Positions 37,686 to 46,799 of a stretch of DNA of 64,000 bases are shown one piece after another; position 1 is the stretch's first letter, and each line of letters starts with the position of its first letter. A model generated the notes under the pieces. That model made no database searches. It saw only the letters and a program-made list of their open reading frames with translations, and was not told where the DNA came from. Position numbers and translations under genes: made by a program. Source of the DNA: an uncultured Steroidobacter sp. (GTDB taxonomy: Bacteria > Pseudomonadota > Gammaproteobacteria > Steroidobacterales > Steroidobacteraceae); NCBI GenBank assembly GCA_937864115.1, contig CALMII010000060.1:1-64000 (forward strand), read 5' to 3'.

Positions 37686-39059
37686 ATGAAACAGGTGCGC
37701 GGGATTCTGACGCTGGTGCTGGGCGCGACGGCGATCGGCGCGGTCGCAGCGCCGCGCACGGATGACTACGTGCGCGGCATCGAAGTCAGCACCTACGAGC
37801 AACGCCCGCTGGTCGAACTCGTGCTGCCCGACGAGGTGTATCAGGGCGTGACGCGCGCCGATCTCGGCGACCTGCGCGTCTTCAACGCCGCGGGCAGCGC
37901 CGTGCCGCATGCCTTCTGCGCTTCGCCGGCGGCAGCCGAGCCCGTCGTGAGCAGCGAATCGCTGCCCGTATTCGATCTGCAGGCCGGCGTGCCGGCGACC
38001 ACCACCGGCGCGACGCACGTCGAAGTCGAAACCGCGGGCGGCACGCAGGTGCGCATCCAGGAGAGCGAACCGGCATCGACCGACGCGCCGCGCACGAAAA
38101 CGTGGGCGCACGTGATCGATGCCCGCGGCGTCGAAGACAGCCTGCGTTCGATCGAGTTCGACTGGACGAGTCCCGACGGTGCCTCGCAGGCCAGCGTGCG
38201 CATCGAGGCGAGCGACGATCTCGACCAGTGGCGCACGGTAGTCGGTTCCACCACCTTGCTGCGCGTCACGCGCGACGGCCAGCAGCTGCAGCGCAAGACC
38301 GTGCCGGTGATCGAACAGCGCTATCGCTTCCTGCGCGTCGTGCGCACCGACGGCGGCCCGGCGCTGCAGATCGCGCAGGTCACGGCCGAACGCGTCGCGC
38401 GGGCGCAGGAGATCGAGCCCGTCTGGTTCACGGCGAATCCGCAGGAGCCGGTCGATGCCGCGCATCTGCGCTTCGATGCCGCGCGGCTCGCGCCGGTGAC
38501 GTATGCGCGGCTGGTGTTGCCGGAGCCCAATTCTTCGGTGCGCGTGAGTCTGGAAAGTCGTGCCGACGAGCAGGCTTCCTGGCGAGCGCGCTGGTCCGGC
38601 GAGGTGTATTCCATCGTCAAGGACGGCGAGCGACGCGTAAGTCCGCCGGCCGAACTCGATGGCGGGCACGACCGCTACTGGCAGATCACGAACACCCAGA
38701 CCGCCGCGACTCTCGATCCGGCGACGGGCCTCGAGCTGGGTTATCGCCCCGCGCGCCTGCGATTCCTGGCCCAGGGCGATGGACCGTACCTGCTGGCCTT
38801 CGGCAGCCGCCGCGCCGAAACGGCGCCGATCCAGCAATGCGCGAACCTGTTGTCGGACGTTCGCGGCGAGGATCTCGATCAGCTCATCGGCTCGGGCGTC
38901 GTGGGAACGTCGCGCACGCTGGGCGGCGAAACGGCGCTGAAGCCGCTCCCCAAGCAAACCCCGGTCCGGCTGGTCATCCTGTGGGGCGTGCTGATCGTCG
39001 GTGTCGGGTTGCTGGTGGCAATGGCGCTGGCGCTGCTGAAGCGGGTGCGGCAGAACTGA
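37686..39059 (+). CDS. DUF3999 family exported protein
   Basis: 457 residues from ATG 37686, chosen because of the AGGGAA ribosome site and the signal peptide directly after (QVRGILTLVLGATAIGAVAAP). The body is a beta-rich extracytoplasmic domain and the C-terminus has one membrane helix (VRLVILWGVLIVGVGLLVAMALALL), so it is anchored in the inner membrane. It follows the DUF2339 gene by only a few bases. The pair is conserved and of unknown function; a shared complex is likely. Confidence 0.82.
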   Translation: MKQVRGILTLVLGATAIGAVAAPRTDDYVRGIEVSTYEQRPLVELVLPDEVYQGVTRADLGDLRVFNAAGSAVPHAFCASPAAAEPVVSSESLPVFDLQAGVPATTTGATHVEVETAGGTQVRIQESEPASTDAPRTKTWAHVIDARGVEDSLRSIEFDWTSPDGASQASVRIEASDDLDQWRTVVGSTTLLRVTRDGQQLQRKTVPVIEQRYRFLRVVRTDGGPALQIAQVTAERVARAQEIEPVWFTANPQEPVDAAHLRFDAARLAPVTYARLVLPEPNSSVRVSLESRADEQASWRARWSGEVYSIVKDGERRVSPPAELDGGHDRYWQITNTQTAATLDPATGLELGYRPARLRFLAQGDGPYLLAFGSRRAETAPIQQCANLLSDVRGEDLDQLIGSGVVGTSRTLGGETALKPLPKQTPVRLVILWGVLIVGVGLLVAMALALLKRVRQN

Positions 39060-39107
39060 ACCGGCCGCCACGTGGTATTCAGACTATTGCCTTAACTTCT
39101 GGTAAGT

Positions 39108-39135
39108 GTCTAAATTTATATAGATAAATTTAGAC
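39108..39135. promoter_or_regulatory. 28-bp palindrome in AT-rich promoter of yjjJ-like gene
   Basis: Arms GTCTAAATTTAT and ATAAATTTAGAC are a perfect 12-bp inverted repeat around ATAG. It overlaps a possible -10 (CTAAAT or TAAATT, 17-18 bp after TTGCCT at 39087) and lies 31 bp before the start codon. It is a strong operator candidate for the HTH domain of the gene product. Confidence 0.7.
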
Positions 39136-39165
39136 TTTTCTATTCAATTCCTATTCAATGACGGC

Positions 39166-40473
39166 ATGGACGCCGCCCTATCCAATCTGCTGGCCGCCGG
39201 AAGTCGCACCGGAGTCGAACTGCGCGAGGCCCTGGGCATTTCGCAGCCGACCCTGTCGCGGGTGCTGCGAAGTTCGCGCGACGAGATTGCCGTGCTCGGT
39301 CGCGGGCGCAATACCCGCTATGGCCTCTATCGCCGCATTCGCGACCTGCCGCCGGAACTGCCGGTGTTGCGTGTCTCGCAACGCGGTGACATCGAACGCA
39401 TCGCCTCCCTCATCACGATCGCGCCGGATCGATTCTGGTTCGAGGATCATCAGCAGCCCGCGGCCAGCCGCGAGTTTCCGTCGCTGCCCTGGTTCATGAC
39501 CGACATGCGGCCGCAGGGATTTCTTGGGCGGCTGTTTCCGCAGCGCTACGAAGACCTGATGCTGCCGGCGCGCATCGTCGACTGGAACGAAGATCACGCG
39601 CTGTATGCGATCGCGCGACGCGGCGAAGACCTTGCGGGCAACCTGCTGGTCGGCGAAGAGTCGCACGCGCGCTGGCTGGCTTCGATGCATGACACTGAAA
39701 CGATTGCGCCGGGTGATCGTCACGTCCGCTACCCGCAGCTCGTCCGGGATGCGATCGAAGGCCGCATCGCCGCGTCCTCCGCTGCCGGCGAACAGCCGAA
39801 ATTCACGGCAATCATCGGTGAATCCGCCGCCAGCGCCCGGCACGTGCTGGTGAAGTTCACGCCGTCGCTCGACACCGCCAGCGGCAGGCGCTGGGCGGAT
39901 CTGCTCATCACCGAGGAAATCGCAGCGAGCGTGCTGCGTGCCCATGGCATTCGCGCGGCGACGTCGATCTGTTCCGTCTACGGCGAGCGCGCGTTTCTGG
40001 AAGTCGAACGATTCGATCGCATCGGTGCGCGCGGGCGACTCGGCGTCATTTCGCTGGGCGCACTCGACGATGAGTTCGTCGGCGAACGGATCGGCTGGTC
40101 GCAGTCGGCCGCGGCGCTGCTGCGGGCACAGCTGATCGATGCCGACGCTGCGCGAACGCTGCGCTGGCTGAATGCGTTCGGCGCGATGATCGCCAACACC
40201 GACATGCATCTGGGCAATGCTTCTTTTCTGCATGAAGGCAGCGCGCGGTTCGAACTTGCACCCGCCTACGACATGTTGCCGATGTTCTATGCGCCCGTCG
40301 GCAACGAAGTCCCGGCACGCCGGTTCGCACTGCCGGCGCCGACGCCGGCCACGGCCGACCAGTGGCGTGCCGCCTTGCCTGCCGCCCGGACGTTCTGGCA
40401 GGCCGTCGCGGATGACGCCCGTGTTTCACCGGAATTCCGTGCGCTGGCGGGCGGTCACGCCGTCATGTCATGA
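39166..40473 (+). CDS. yjjJ: HipA-like kinase with N-terminal HTH, YjjJ type
   Basis: 435 residues. Residues 1-60 form an HTH (LRVLRSSRDEI preceded by REALGISQPTLSRVLR); the rest is a HipA-type Ser/Thr kinase with the P-loop-like AAGEQPKFTAI, the catalytic stretch NTDMHLGN and the metal-binding Asp in APAYDMLPMF. In E. coli YjjJ has this same order. There is no separate hipB antitoxin gene, so the HTH may regulate in cis. Growth control through phosphorylation of a tRNA synthetase is known for HipA but not shown for this type. Confidence 0.85.
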   Translation: MDAALSNLLAAGSRTGVELREALGISQPTLSRVLRSSRDEIAVLGRGRNTRYGLYRRIRDLPPELPVLRVSQRGDIERIASLITIAPDRFWFEDHQQPAASREFPSLPWFMTDMRPQGFLGRLFPQRYEDLMLPARIVDWNEDHALYAIARRGEDLAGNLLVGEESHARWLASMHDTETIAPGDRHVRYPQLVRDAIEGRIAASSAAGEQPKFTAIIGESAASARHVLVKFTPSLDTASGRRWADLLITEEIAASVLRAHGIRAATSICSVYGERAFLEVERFDRIGARGRLGVISLGALDDEFVGERIGWSQSAAALLRAQLIDADAARTLRWLNAFGAMIANTDMHLGNASFLHEGSARFELAPAYDMLPMFYAPVGNEVPARRFALPAPTPATADQWRAALPAARTFWQAVADDARVSPEFRALAGGHAVMS

Positions 40474-40581
40474 GCTGTCGGACATTGCCTGAATCCAGCC
40501 GCGAACCGGGCGCCGCCCAGTGCCCGACGGCCGGGATTTCGGCCTAGAATCCCGCCCCCGATCCCTGGGGCCTGTGTATCC

Positions 40582-42510
40582 ATGCGTTTTCCCGACCCTT
40601 TCGACGTCATCGTCATCGGCGGCGGCCATGCCGGCACCGAGGCCGCGCTTGCCGCGGCGCGGATGGGATCGCGCACGCTGCTGCTGACCCAGAGCATCGA
40701 GACGCTCGGGCAGATGAGCTGCAATCCGGCCATCGGCGGCATCGGCAAGGGTCATCTGGTGAAGGAGATCGATGCGCTCGGCGGCGCGATGGCGCGGGCG
40801 GCGGATCGGGGCGGCATCCAGTTCCGCACACTCAATGCCAGCAAAGGCCCGGCCGTGCGGGCGACGCGCGCACAGGCCGATCGCGTGCTCTACAAGGCGG
40901 CGATTCGCGGGATGCTGGAGAACCAGCCGAATCTGACGCTGTTCCAGCAGGAAGTCGCCGATCTCGTCATCGAGCAGGATCGGGTGCGCGGTGCGGTCAC
41001 GCAGACGGGTATCGAGTTTCGCGCACGCGCGGTGGTGCTGACGGTCGGCACGTTCCTCGGCGGCAAGATCCACGTCGGCCTCACGAATTATCAGGGCGGT
41101 CGCGCCGGCGATCCGCCCTCGAACAAACTCGCCGAGAAACTGCGCGCGTTGCCGTTTCGTGTCGGACGGCTCAAGACGGGCACACCGCCGCGCATCGACG
41201 GTCGCACGATCGATTACGACGGCCTGCTGGCACAGCCGGGCGATGAGCCCACGCCGGTGTTCTCCTATCTCGGCCGTCGCAGCGATCATCCGCGCCAGAT
41301 CCTGTGTCACATCACCGCGACCAACGAACGCACGCACGAGATCATTCGCGCCGGCTGCGATCGTTCGCCGATGTTCACGGGCGTGATCGAAGGCGTCGGT
41401 CCGCGCTACTGCCCGTCGGTGGAAGACAAGGTGCATCGCTTCGCCGACAAGAACTCGCACCAGATCTTCATCGAGCCGGAAGGGCTCACGACGCACGAGA
41501 TCTATCCGAACGGCATTTCCACCAGCCTGCCATTCGATGTGCAGTTCGATCTGGTGCGCTCCATCAAGGGCTTCGAGAACGCGCACATCACGCGGCCCGG
41601 CTATGCGATCGAATACGACTACTTCGATCCGCGCGACCTGCACGCGAGCCTGGAAACCAAGTTCATCGGCGGGCTGTTCTTCGCCGGCCAGATCAACGGC
41701 ACGACCGGTTACGAAGAAGCCGCCGCGCAGGGCATTCTCGCGGGCCTCAATGCGTCATTGCAGGTGCAGGGTCGCGAAGCCTGGTCGCCGCGCCGCGATG
41801 AGGCGTACATCGGCGTGCTCGTCGACGATCTGATCACGCGCGGCACCAGCGAGCCCTATCGCATGTTCACCAGCCGCGCCGAATACCGGCTGCTGCTGCG
41901 CGAGGACAATGCCGATCTGCGTCTGACGGCGAAGGGCCGCGAACTCGGACTCGTCGACGACGAACGCTGGGCGTTCTTCGAACGCAAAGTCGCGGCGGTG
42001 TCTGCGGAGACGGCACGACTCGACGCCGTCGTCGTGCATCCTCACCAGATCACGGAAGAGGAAGCCGTCGCCGTTCTCGGCGCGACGCTGCCGCGCGAAG
42101 CTCATGCGTATGCATTGCTGCGGCGTTCGGAGGTGACGTACGAAGCGCTGACGGGTCTGTCGGCCGTCGATCGTCCGCAGTGGATGAAAGAACCCGACGC
42201 CGATTCGCGTCTGATCGAGCAGGTGCAGCTGCAGCTCGAAGTACAGGCGAAATACACCGGCTACATCGATCGCCAGCAGGACGAGATCGAACGTCATCGC
42301 CGTCACGAAGAAACGCGACTGCCCGCCGACATCGATTTCGCGAGCGTACGCGGCCTGTCCACCGAGGTTCGCCAGCGACTGCAGGCGGCGCGGCCGGATA
42401 CCCTGGGTCAGGCGGCACGCGTGCCGGGCGTCACGCCGGCCGCCATTTCGCTGCTGCTGGTTCACCTCAAGCGCCGTTCAGCCGGTTCCCGTTCGCAGCT
42501 TGCGGGCTGA
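40582..42510 (+). CDS. mnmG: tRNA uridine 5-carboxymethylaminomethyl modification enzyme MnmG
   Basis: 642 residues. The N-terminal FAD-binding motif is VIVIGGGHAGTEAALAAARMG; other family blocks are MSCNPAIGGIGKGHLVKEIDALGG, GGCNP-like regions, RPGYAIEYDYFDP and GLFFAGQINGTTGYEEAAAQG. With MnmE it installs the cmnm5 group at U34 of some tRNAs. In many proteobacteria it is followed by rsmG, parA and parB; here a small NfeD-like gene follows instead, so the classical gidAB order is broken. Confidence 0.95.
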   Translation: MRFPDPFDVIVIGGGHAGTEAALAAARMGSRTLLLTQSIETLGQMSCNPAIGGIGKGHLVKEIDALGGAMARAADRGGIQFRTLNASKGPAVRATRAQADRVLYKAAIRGMLENQPNLTLFQQEVADLVIEQDRVRGAVTQTGIEFRARAVVLTVGTFLGGKIHVGLTNYQGGRAGDPPSNKLAEKLRALPFRVGRLKTGTPPRIDGRTIDYDGLLAQPGDEPTPVFSYLGRRSDHPRQILCHITATNERTHEIIRAGCDRSPMFTGVIEGVGPRYCPSVEDKVHRFADKNSHQIFIEPEGLTTHEIYPNGISTSLPFDVQFDLVRSIKGFENAHITRPGYAIEYDYFDPRDLHASLETKFIGGLFFAGQINGTTGYEEAAAQGILAGLNASLQVQGREAWSPRRDEAYIGVLVDDLITRGTSEPYRMFTSRAEYRLLLREDNADLRLTAKGRELGLVDDERWAFFERKVAAVSAETARLDAVVVHPHQITEEEAVAVLGATLPREAHAYALLRRSEVTYEALTGLSAVDRPQWMKEPDADSRLIEQVQLQLEVQAKYTGYIDRQQDEIERHRRHEETRLPADIDFASVRGLSTEVRQRLQAARPDTLGQAARVPGVTPAAISLLLVHLKRRSAGSRSQLAG

Positions 42511-42691
42511 CCTGCCCGCGTGCGGCGGAGGATGCCTGTCCCGCCACTCAGCATTCGTCACATTCCGTCAAATCGGCGGCGCGACTCGCGGGCAAGGTGT
42601 GATTGCCTTCATCGTTTGATCGCCGACCGTCCTGCTACGCTGCGTTCCGCGCACCCCGTCCACCCATGCGTTCCCGGGTAACACGACGTTT

Positions 42692-42979
42692 ATGGTCTGG
42701 TTTCTGATCTTCGCTGCCACTGTTTTCGCCCTGTATTTCTGGTTCCAGTACCAGGCACAGCAACGCGAGGAGAACAGTCCTCTGGCGAGCCATCGCACTG
42801 GCCACAATCACATCGGCCAGGTGGTGGTGCTCGAACAGGGATTGCAGAACGGTACCGGCCGTGTGCGTCTCGGCAATCGCGAATGGCCGGTCCGCGGCCC
42901 GAATCTGCCCGCCGGCGCGAAAGCGCGCGTGACGGGAGTGGATGGGACGATTCTGCTGGTGGATCGGGTAGCGGCGTAG
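42692..42979 (+). CDS. Small NfeD-like protein
   Basis: 95 residues. One N-terminal helix (WFLIFAATVFALYFWFQ) precedes a short OB-fold domain of NfeD type: HIGQVVVLEQGLQNGTGRVRLGNREWPVRGP and AGAKARVTGVDGTILLVD. NfeD-type OB domains are usually attached to membrane proteases or stand alone with stomatin-like partners; no such partner lies here. Function unknown. Confidence 0.75.
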   Translation: MVWFLIFAATVFALYFWFQYQAQQREENSPLASHRTGHNHIGQVVVLEQGLQNGTGRVRLGNREWPVRGPNLPAGAKARVTGVDGTILLVDRVAA

Positions 42980-42985
42980 TCTGCC

Positions 42986-43011
42986 CAGGCCGGCTGAAGC
43001 CGGCCCCACAG
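42986..43011. repeat. Half of a family A element
   Basis: Only the GGCCGGCTGAAGCCGGCC half with CCCACAG is present. It lies between two convergent genes, where its hairpin could help termination. Confidence 0.8.
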
Positions 43012-43040
43012 TTAAGAGAGTCGGTGGGCTCAGCCGGCTC

Positions 43041-44156
43041 TCATCCGCAGCCCTGTTCTTTCTTCGCCCGCTCGCTGTTCTGCTGCCACAGCGTTTCTCC
43101 CTGCGTCTTCGCCTGTTCCAGGATCGAAGGCGGCTGACCTTTCTCCAGCATGCCGATCGATTGCGAAAAGACGACCGCGTTCTGGACGTAGGCGTCGCCG
43201 GTACAGCCGGTTTCATTGAGTCGATCGCCGTAGTACTGCCAGCCGAGCATCTGCACGCGCGTCTGCCGATTGCCCCAGGGCATGCGCATCATCGAAGTGA
43301 ATGCGAGCGGTTCGCCGTCCTTGGCCGCATCGAAGCCGAAGGGCGCGGCGCCGCCTGAATCGGCGGGATGGCCGTCGCAGCCCGTGGCCATGCAGTTGGC
43401 GAGTTCGACCTTGGCGCGCGGCAGCGTGCGGCCGGCCTGCTTGAACAGCAGGCGGATCGAAGAAACGTTCTCGGTGGTCTGACCGCGCTGCACGGCAATC
43501 AGGCGGCCCATCGCCATGGCCTGCTGCGCGGGCGCGTAGTTCCTGTCGACGGCCTGCTGCAGAAAGGCCTCGCGCTTCGCCGGATCGCGCACGAACTGCG
43601 CGAGCTCGGTGGCGCTGGCGGGATCGCCCGCCTCGGCGGCCTGACGCAGCCGCGATTCGATGCCCTGATAGTCGAACGGCGCCTGGCTGCAGCCCTGTCG
43701 CGCGCGTTCCTGATAGCTGCGCTCTGCATTCAGCACGCCGGCGATGCGCGCGAGTTTTTCCGTCGACACCATCGGCGCGAAACGCGCGAGCTGCGCCGGG
43801 ATGTCCGCAGGCCGCGACTGCGAGATGCGATTGCACCAGTGCTGGATGCGCACCAGTGCGATCGTCGCATTGCGATCACCCGCGACACTGCGCTGACTCA
43901 ACTGACCGATCGCGGCATCGGCCGAGCCCGCGCCCAGCGACTTCAATGCGTCGTCGCCGATGCCGAGTCCGACCAGCAGGCGTTTGTGCGCGACGTACTG
44001 CAGGCGTTCGTAGAAGGCGGTTTCGTCGGTGGCAGTGACGGTCGCCTGTGACGGCTCGGCGGCGGGCGCGTTCTCAGGTTTGGGAATGTCGATGGCGAAG
44101 GAGGCAGTGCACGCGAGCAGTGCGGTGAGGCCCGTGAGCGAAATGCCACACGACAC
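43041..44156 (-). CDS. Exported protein with SEL1-like character, function unknown
   Basis: 371 residues from GTG 44156, which opens a signal-like stretch (ISLTGLTALLACTASFAID) and follows the purine-rich ribosome-like stretch GGGAGGGGGC supplied by a repeat. The body is helical and Ala-rich with degenerate SEL1/TPR-like units (KREAFLQQAVDRNYAPAQQAMAMGRL). Several cysteines occur towards the end (ANCMATGCDG, ETGCTGDAY). No catalytic motif is seen. A longer frame upstream would be only repeat-encoded and was not accepted. Follows the SIMPL-domain gene in the same direction. Confidence 0.65.
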   Translation of the reverse strand: MSCGISLTGLTALLACTASFAIDIPKPENAPAAEPSQATVTATDETAFYERLQYVAHKRLLVGLGIGDDALKSLGAGSADAAIGQLSQRSVAGDRNATIALVRIQHWCNRISQSRPADIPAQLARFAPMVSTEKLARIAGVLNAERSYQERARQGCSQAPFDYQGIESRLRQAAEAGDPASATELAQFVRDPAKREAFLQQAVDRNYAPAQQAMAMGRLIAVQRGQTTENVSSIRLLFKQAGRTLPRAKVELANCMATGCDGHPADSGGAAPFGFDAAKDGEPLAFTSMMRMPWGNRQTRVQMLGWQYYGDRLNETGCTGDAYVQNAVVFSQSIGMLEKGQPPSILEQAKTQGETLWQQNSERAKKEQGCG

Positions 44157-44286
44157 GCCCCCTCCCTGCCCTCTCCCCTCGCTGGGGGATTCCGTCGCGC
44201 TTGCGCGCTCCTCCTCCCCGCAAGCGGAGGAGGGTGAAGAAAAGCGTCCCCTCCTCCGCGCAGCGGGGGAGGGACAGGGTGGGGGC
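44157..44286. repeat. GC-rich inverted repeat, family C
   Basis: Complementary arms with CCCTCCCTGCCCTCTCCCCT on one side and GCGGGGGAGGGACAGGGTGG on the other. It lies between the SIMPL gene and the SEL1-like gene and brings the ribosome site of the latter. The motif is related to the palindrome near 27869. Confidence 0.8.
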
Positions 44287-44306
44287 TGCGTCGTCGCGCA
44301 CATGAG

Positions 44307-45050
44307 CTACGGAGCAACGATGAGGTCGTACTCGATCTGCACGTTGCCGTTGAACGTCATCTGTCCGCTCTGATAGCTCTCGGCGGCGCCGGCGGAATCG
44401 GCCGCCATCGCCATCGTCTTCATGCGCGACATGACGGGCACCGGAACGAAGCCGGAGCTGGCGGAAATCGTGCGCGCAGCGCCGAGTCGCGCGCCGGCGG
44501 CCTTCGCCACGGTTTCGGCATTGAGCCGTGCGTCTTCCACCGCCTTCGCCAGCGCGCTGCGTTCCAGGTCGCGACGCTTGCTCGATTCCAGCCGCGGATC
44601 GCCGAGCTGATTGACGCCGAGATCGGTCGACTTCTCCAGCAGCGTGCCGAGCTTGTCGAGATCGCGCAGGTCCACTTCGACCTGCCGCGAGACGAAGTAG
44701 CCGATGAGATTGCGTTCCTTGGCGTTGTTGTCCCAGTTGTATTCGGGCTGCACGCTGATGCGCGTGGCGCGCACATATTTCTGATCGATCTTGAGATCGC
44801 GCGTGAGCTTCAGCACGGCTTCGACCGTCTTGGTGACTTCGGCGCGTGCATCTTCCAGGCGCGGTTTGCGCGATTCGACACCGAGCGTGACGATGGCCTG
44901 ATCCGGTTCGGCCTGCACTTCGCCCTGGCCGGAGACGGCGACGATGCGCGGACGTTCCGCCTCGGCCGCGAGCGTGGCTGCAGAAAAGACGCTCGCACCG
45001 ATCGCAAGACTGAGTGCCGGAAGCAGGTGACGGAATACTCGCTGGTTCAT
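44307..45050 (-). CDS. SIMPL domain (DUF541) periplasmic protein
   Basis: 247 residues. A signal peptide (LLPALSLAIGASVFSAATLAAE) is followed by the SIMPL core: IVAVSGQGEVQAEPDQAIVTLGVESR, then VRATRISVQPEYNWDNN and LIGYFVSRQVEVDLRDLDKLG. The C-terminal half has AVEDARLNAETVAKAAGARLG, typical of the family. SIMPL proteins form barrel-like oligomers in the periplasm; their activity is not established. Monocistronic or with the gene downstream. Confidence 0.88.
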   Translation of the reverse strand: MNQRVFRHLLPALSLAIGASVFSAATLAAEAERPRIVAVSGQGEVQAEPDQAIVTLGVESRKPRLEDARAEVTKTVEAVLKLTRDLKIDQKYVRATRISVQPEYNWDNNAKERNLIGYFVSRQVEVDLRDLDKLGTLLEKSTDLGVNQLGDPRLESSKRRDLERSALAKAVEDARLNAETVAKAAGARLGAARTISASSGFVPVPVMSRMKTMAMAADSAGAAESYQSGQMTFNGNVQIEYDLIVAP

Positions 45051-45177
45051 GTGGGGGATCCTTCGTTGTTGCTGACAGGGGGCTGCACACGCAGTTGCAG
45101 GCTTGGTCCGTCGCCATCGCTCAAGAGTTCAACGCCGCGCGCAGTATCTGGCGCACTGCGAAAAAAGTCTGTTGCGG

Positions 45178-45798
45178 TTAACCCAGCAGCGTGGGGATCA
45201 GCGTTCGTAGTCCGGATCGGTCCCGTTGCAAGGCTTCACCGCGCCCGGCAAGGATCGCCTGCAGATCGGTCACGGCGCGTTCGAACTCGTCGTTGACGAC
45301 CACGTAGTCGAATTCGTTCCAGTGCGACATGTCGTCGATCGAATCGCGCAACCGTCGTGCGATCACTTCGTCCGAGTCGGTCTTGCGATCTCGCAGCCGT
45401 CGTTCGAGTTCGGCGCGCGACGGCGGCAGGATGAAAATGGAGAGGGCCTGCGGCATGGCGCCGCGGATCTGTTGCGCGCCTTGCCAGTCGATCTCCAGCA
45501 GCACGTTGTCGCCGGCATCGAGCATCGACTGCACCTGGGACTTCGAGGTGCCGTAGAAGTTGTCGAAGACCTGCGCGTGCTCCAGGAAGTCGCCGCGCTC
45601 GATCATGGCCTGGAACGTCGGCTTGTCGACGAAGAAGTAGTCGTACGTGTCCTTCTCCGTGGCGCGTCGTGCCCGCGTCGTATAGGAGATCGAAAAACGC
45701 AAGGACGGCAGGCGCTTCATGACTTCGCGCACCAGCGAAGTCTTGCCCGCACCCGATGGCGCGGCGATCACGAACAGCTTGCCCTTCTCGCCCTGCAT
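45178..45798 (-). CDS. gmk: Guanylate kinase
   Basis: 206 residues. P-loop IAAPSGAGKTSLVREVM, GMP-binding block RFSISYTTRARRATEKDTYDYFFVDKPTFQAMI, then GDFLEHAQVFDNFYGTSKSQV and VLLEIDWQGAQQIR. It converts GMP and ATP to GDP and ADP. Six bases after the yicC stop, in the common yicC-gmk order of gammaproteobacteria. rpoZ, which often follows gmk, is not next. Confidence 0.96.
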   Translation of the reverse strand: MQGEKGKLFVIAAPSGAGKTSLVREVMKRLPSLRFSISYTTRARRATEKDTYDYFFVDKPTFQAMIERGDFLEHAQVFDNFYGTSKSQVQSMLDAGDNVLLEIDWQGAQQIRGAMPQALSIFILPPSRAELERRLRDRKTDSDEVIARRLRDSIDDMSHWNEFDYVVVNDEFERAVTDLQAILAGRGEALQRDRSGLRTLIPTLLG

Positions 45799-45804
45799 GT
45801 CCTG

Positions 45805-46671
45805 CTATTCCACGTTCTGAATCTGCTCGCGCATCTGCTCGATGATCACTTTCATGTCCACCGCGGCGCGTGTCGTTTCGGCGTCCTGCGATTTGGACGA
45901 GAGCGTGTTCGCCTCGCGATTCAGTTCCTGCATCAGGAAGTCGAGACGACGTCCCGCCGGCTCGGCGGAATCCAGCACGCCCGTCACTTCCTCGAGATGG
46001 CCGGTGAGACGGTCCATTTCCTCGTCGACGTCCATCTTGTGCGCATACAGCACCAGTTCCTGCTCCAGCCGCTCCGGATCCGGCGTCACGCCCATCTGCG
46101 AAATCTTCTCGACGATGCGCTCGCGCAGGCGCTGCGAGATTTCCGGCAGGCGCGTGCGCACGACCTGCACCTGCGTGCGCATGGCCGTGCAGCGGCTCGA
46201 CAGCAGTTCGCGGATGCGCTGGCCTTCGCGCAGTCGCGTGTCGTTGAGTTCGGTGAGCGACTCCTTCAACAGTTCGAGCGCCGCGGCCAGGACCGGCTTG
46301 CTGTCGATGCCCGCATCGCGGATGACGCCGGGCCAGCGCAGCAGATCGAGCGGATTCAGCGGCGCCGTATCGGGAACGCGATGGCGGACCTCTGCCACGC
46401 GTGCCACCAGCGCATCCAGCAGCGCGGTATCGATCTCGAGCGACTGTTGCGACGGGCCGCTCGATCTCAGATAGAGATTCGCATCGACCTTGCCGCGCCG
46501 CAGGGCGGCCGTGATGGTCTGGCGCACGTCATTGTCGAGCGACCTGAGATCGTCCGGCAGCCGCAGCGAGATCTCCAGATAGCGGTGATTCACAGTGCGC
46601 AGTTCACAAACGAGGGTGCCCCACGGACCCTGACGTTCGCGGCGGGCAAAGCCTGTCATGCTGCGGATCAT
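45805..46671 (-). CDS. yicC: YicC family endoribonuclease
   Basis: 288 residues with the typical start IRSMTGFARRERQGPWG, the block ELRTVNHRYLEISLRLPDDLRSLDNDVR and the end EANTLSSKSQDAETTRAAVDMKVIIEQMREQIQNVE. YicC is linked to stationary-phase fitness and RNA degradation in E. coli. Upstream of gmk in the same operon, and divergent from the PP2C gene. Confidence 0.93.
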   Translation of the reverse strand: MIRSMTGFARRERQGPWGTLVCELRTVNHRYLEISLRLPDDLRSLDNDVRQTITAALRRGKVDANLYLRSSGPSQQSLEIDTALLDALVARVAEVRHRVPDTAPLNPLDLLRWPGVIRDAGIDSKPVLAAALELLKESLTELNDTRLREGQRIRELLSSRCTAMRTQVQVVRTRLPEISQRLRERIVEKISQMGVTPDPERLEQELVLYAHKMDVDEEMDRLTGHLEEVTGVLDSAEPAGRRLDFLMQELNREANTLSSKSQDAETTRAAVDMKVIIEQMREQIQNVE

Positions 46672-46714
46672 GCGACAGTGGGTTCCTGAAAAATGCGAAG
46701 GGAATTAAGGCAAA

Positions 46715-46750
46715 CGCTGGCTTACGTACCAGCGGTTGCCAGTGTATAAA
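46715..46750 (+). promoter_or_regulatory. Promoter with inverted repeat for the PP2C gene
   Basis: TTACGT (46722-46727), 17 bp and TATAAA (46745-46750). The inverted repeat CGCTGG-N8-CCAGCG (46715-46734) covers the -35. It lies between yicC and the PP2C gene and could serve as an operator. Confidence 0.45.
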
Positions 46751-46799
46751 GCGCCGCCAAGTGTAACAGCTTCAACCAGCCGTCCGGCCCGGAGCCCGC

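Noticed and set aside
34613..37759. Very long antisense reading frame (over 1000 codons) opposite the DUF2339 gene
   Set aside because: It is rich in Arg, His, Gln and Asp without any domain and mirrors a well-supported membrane protein gene. Such frames are common shadows in GC-rich DNA.
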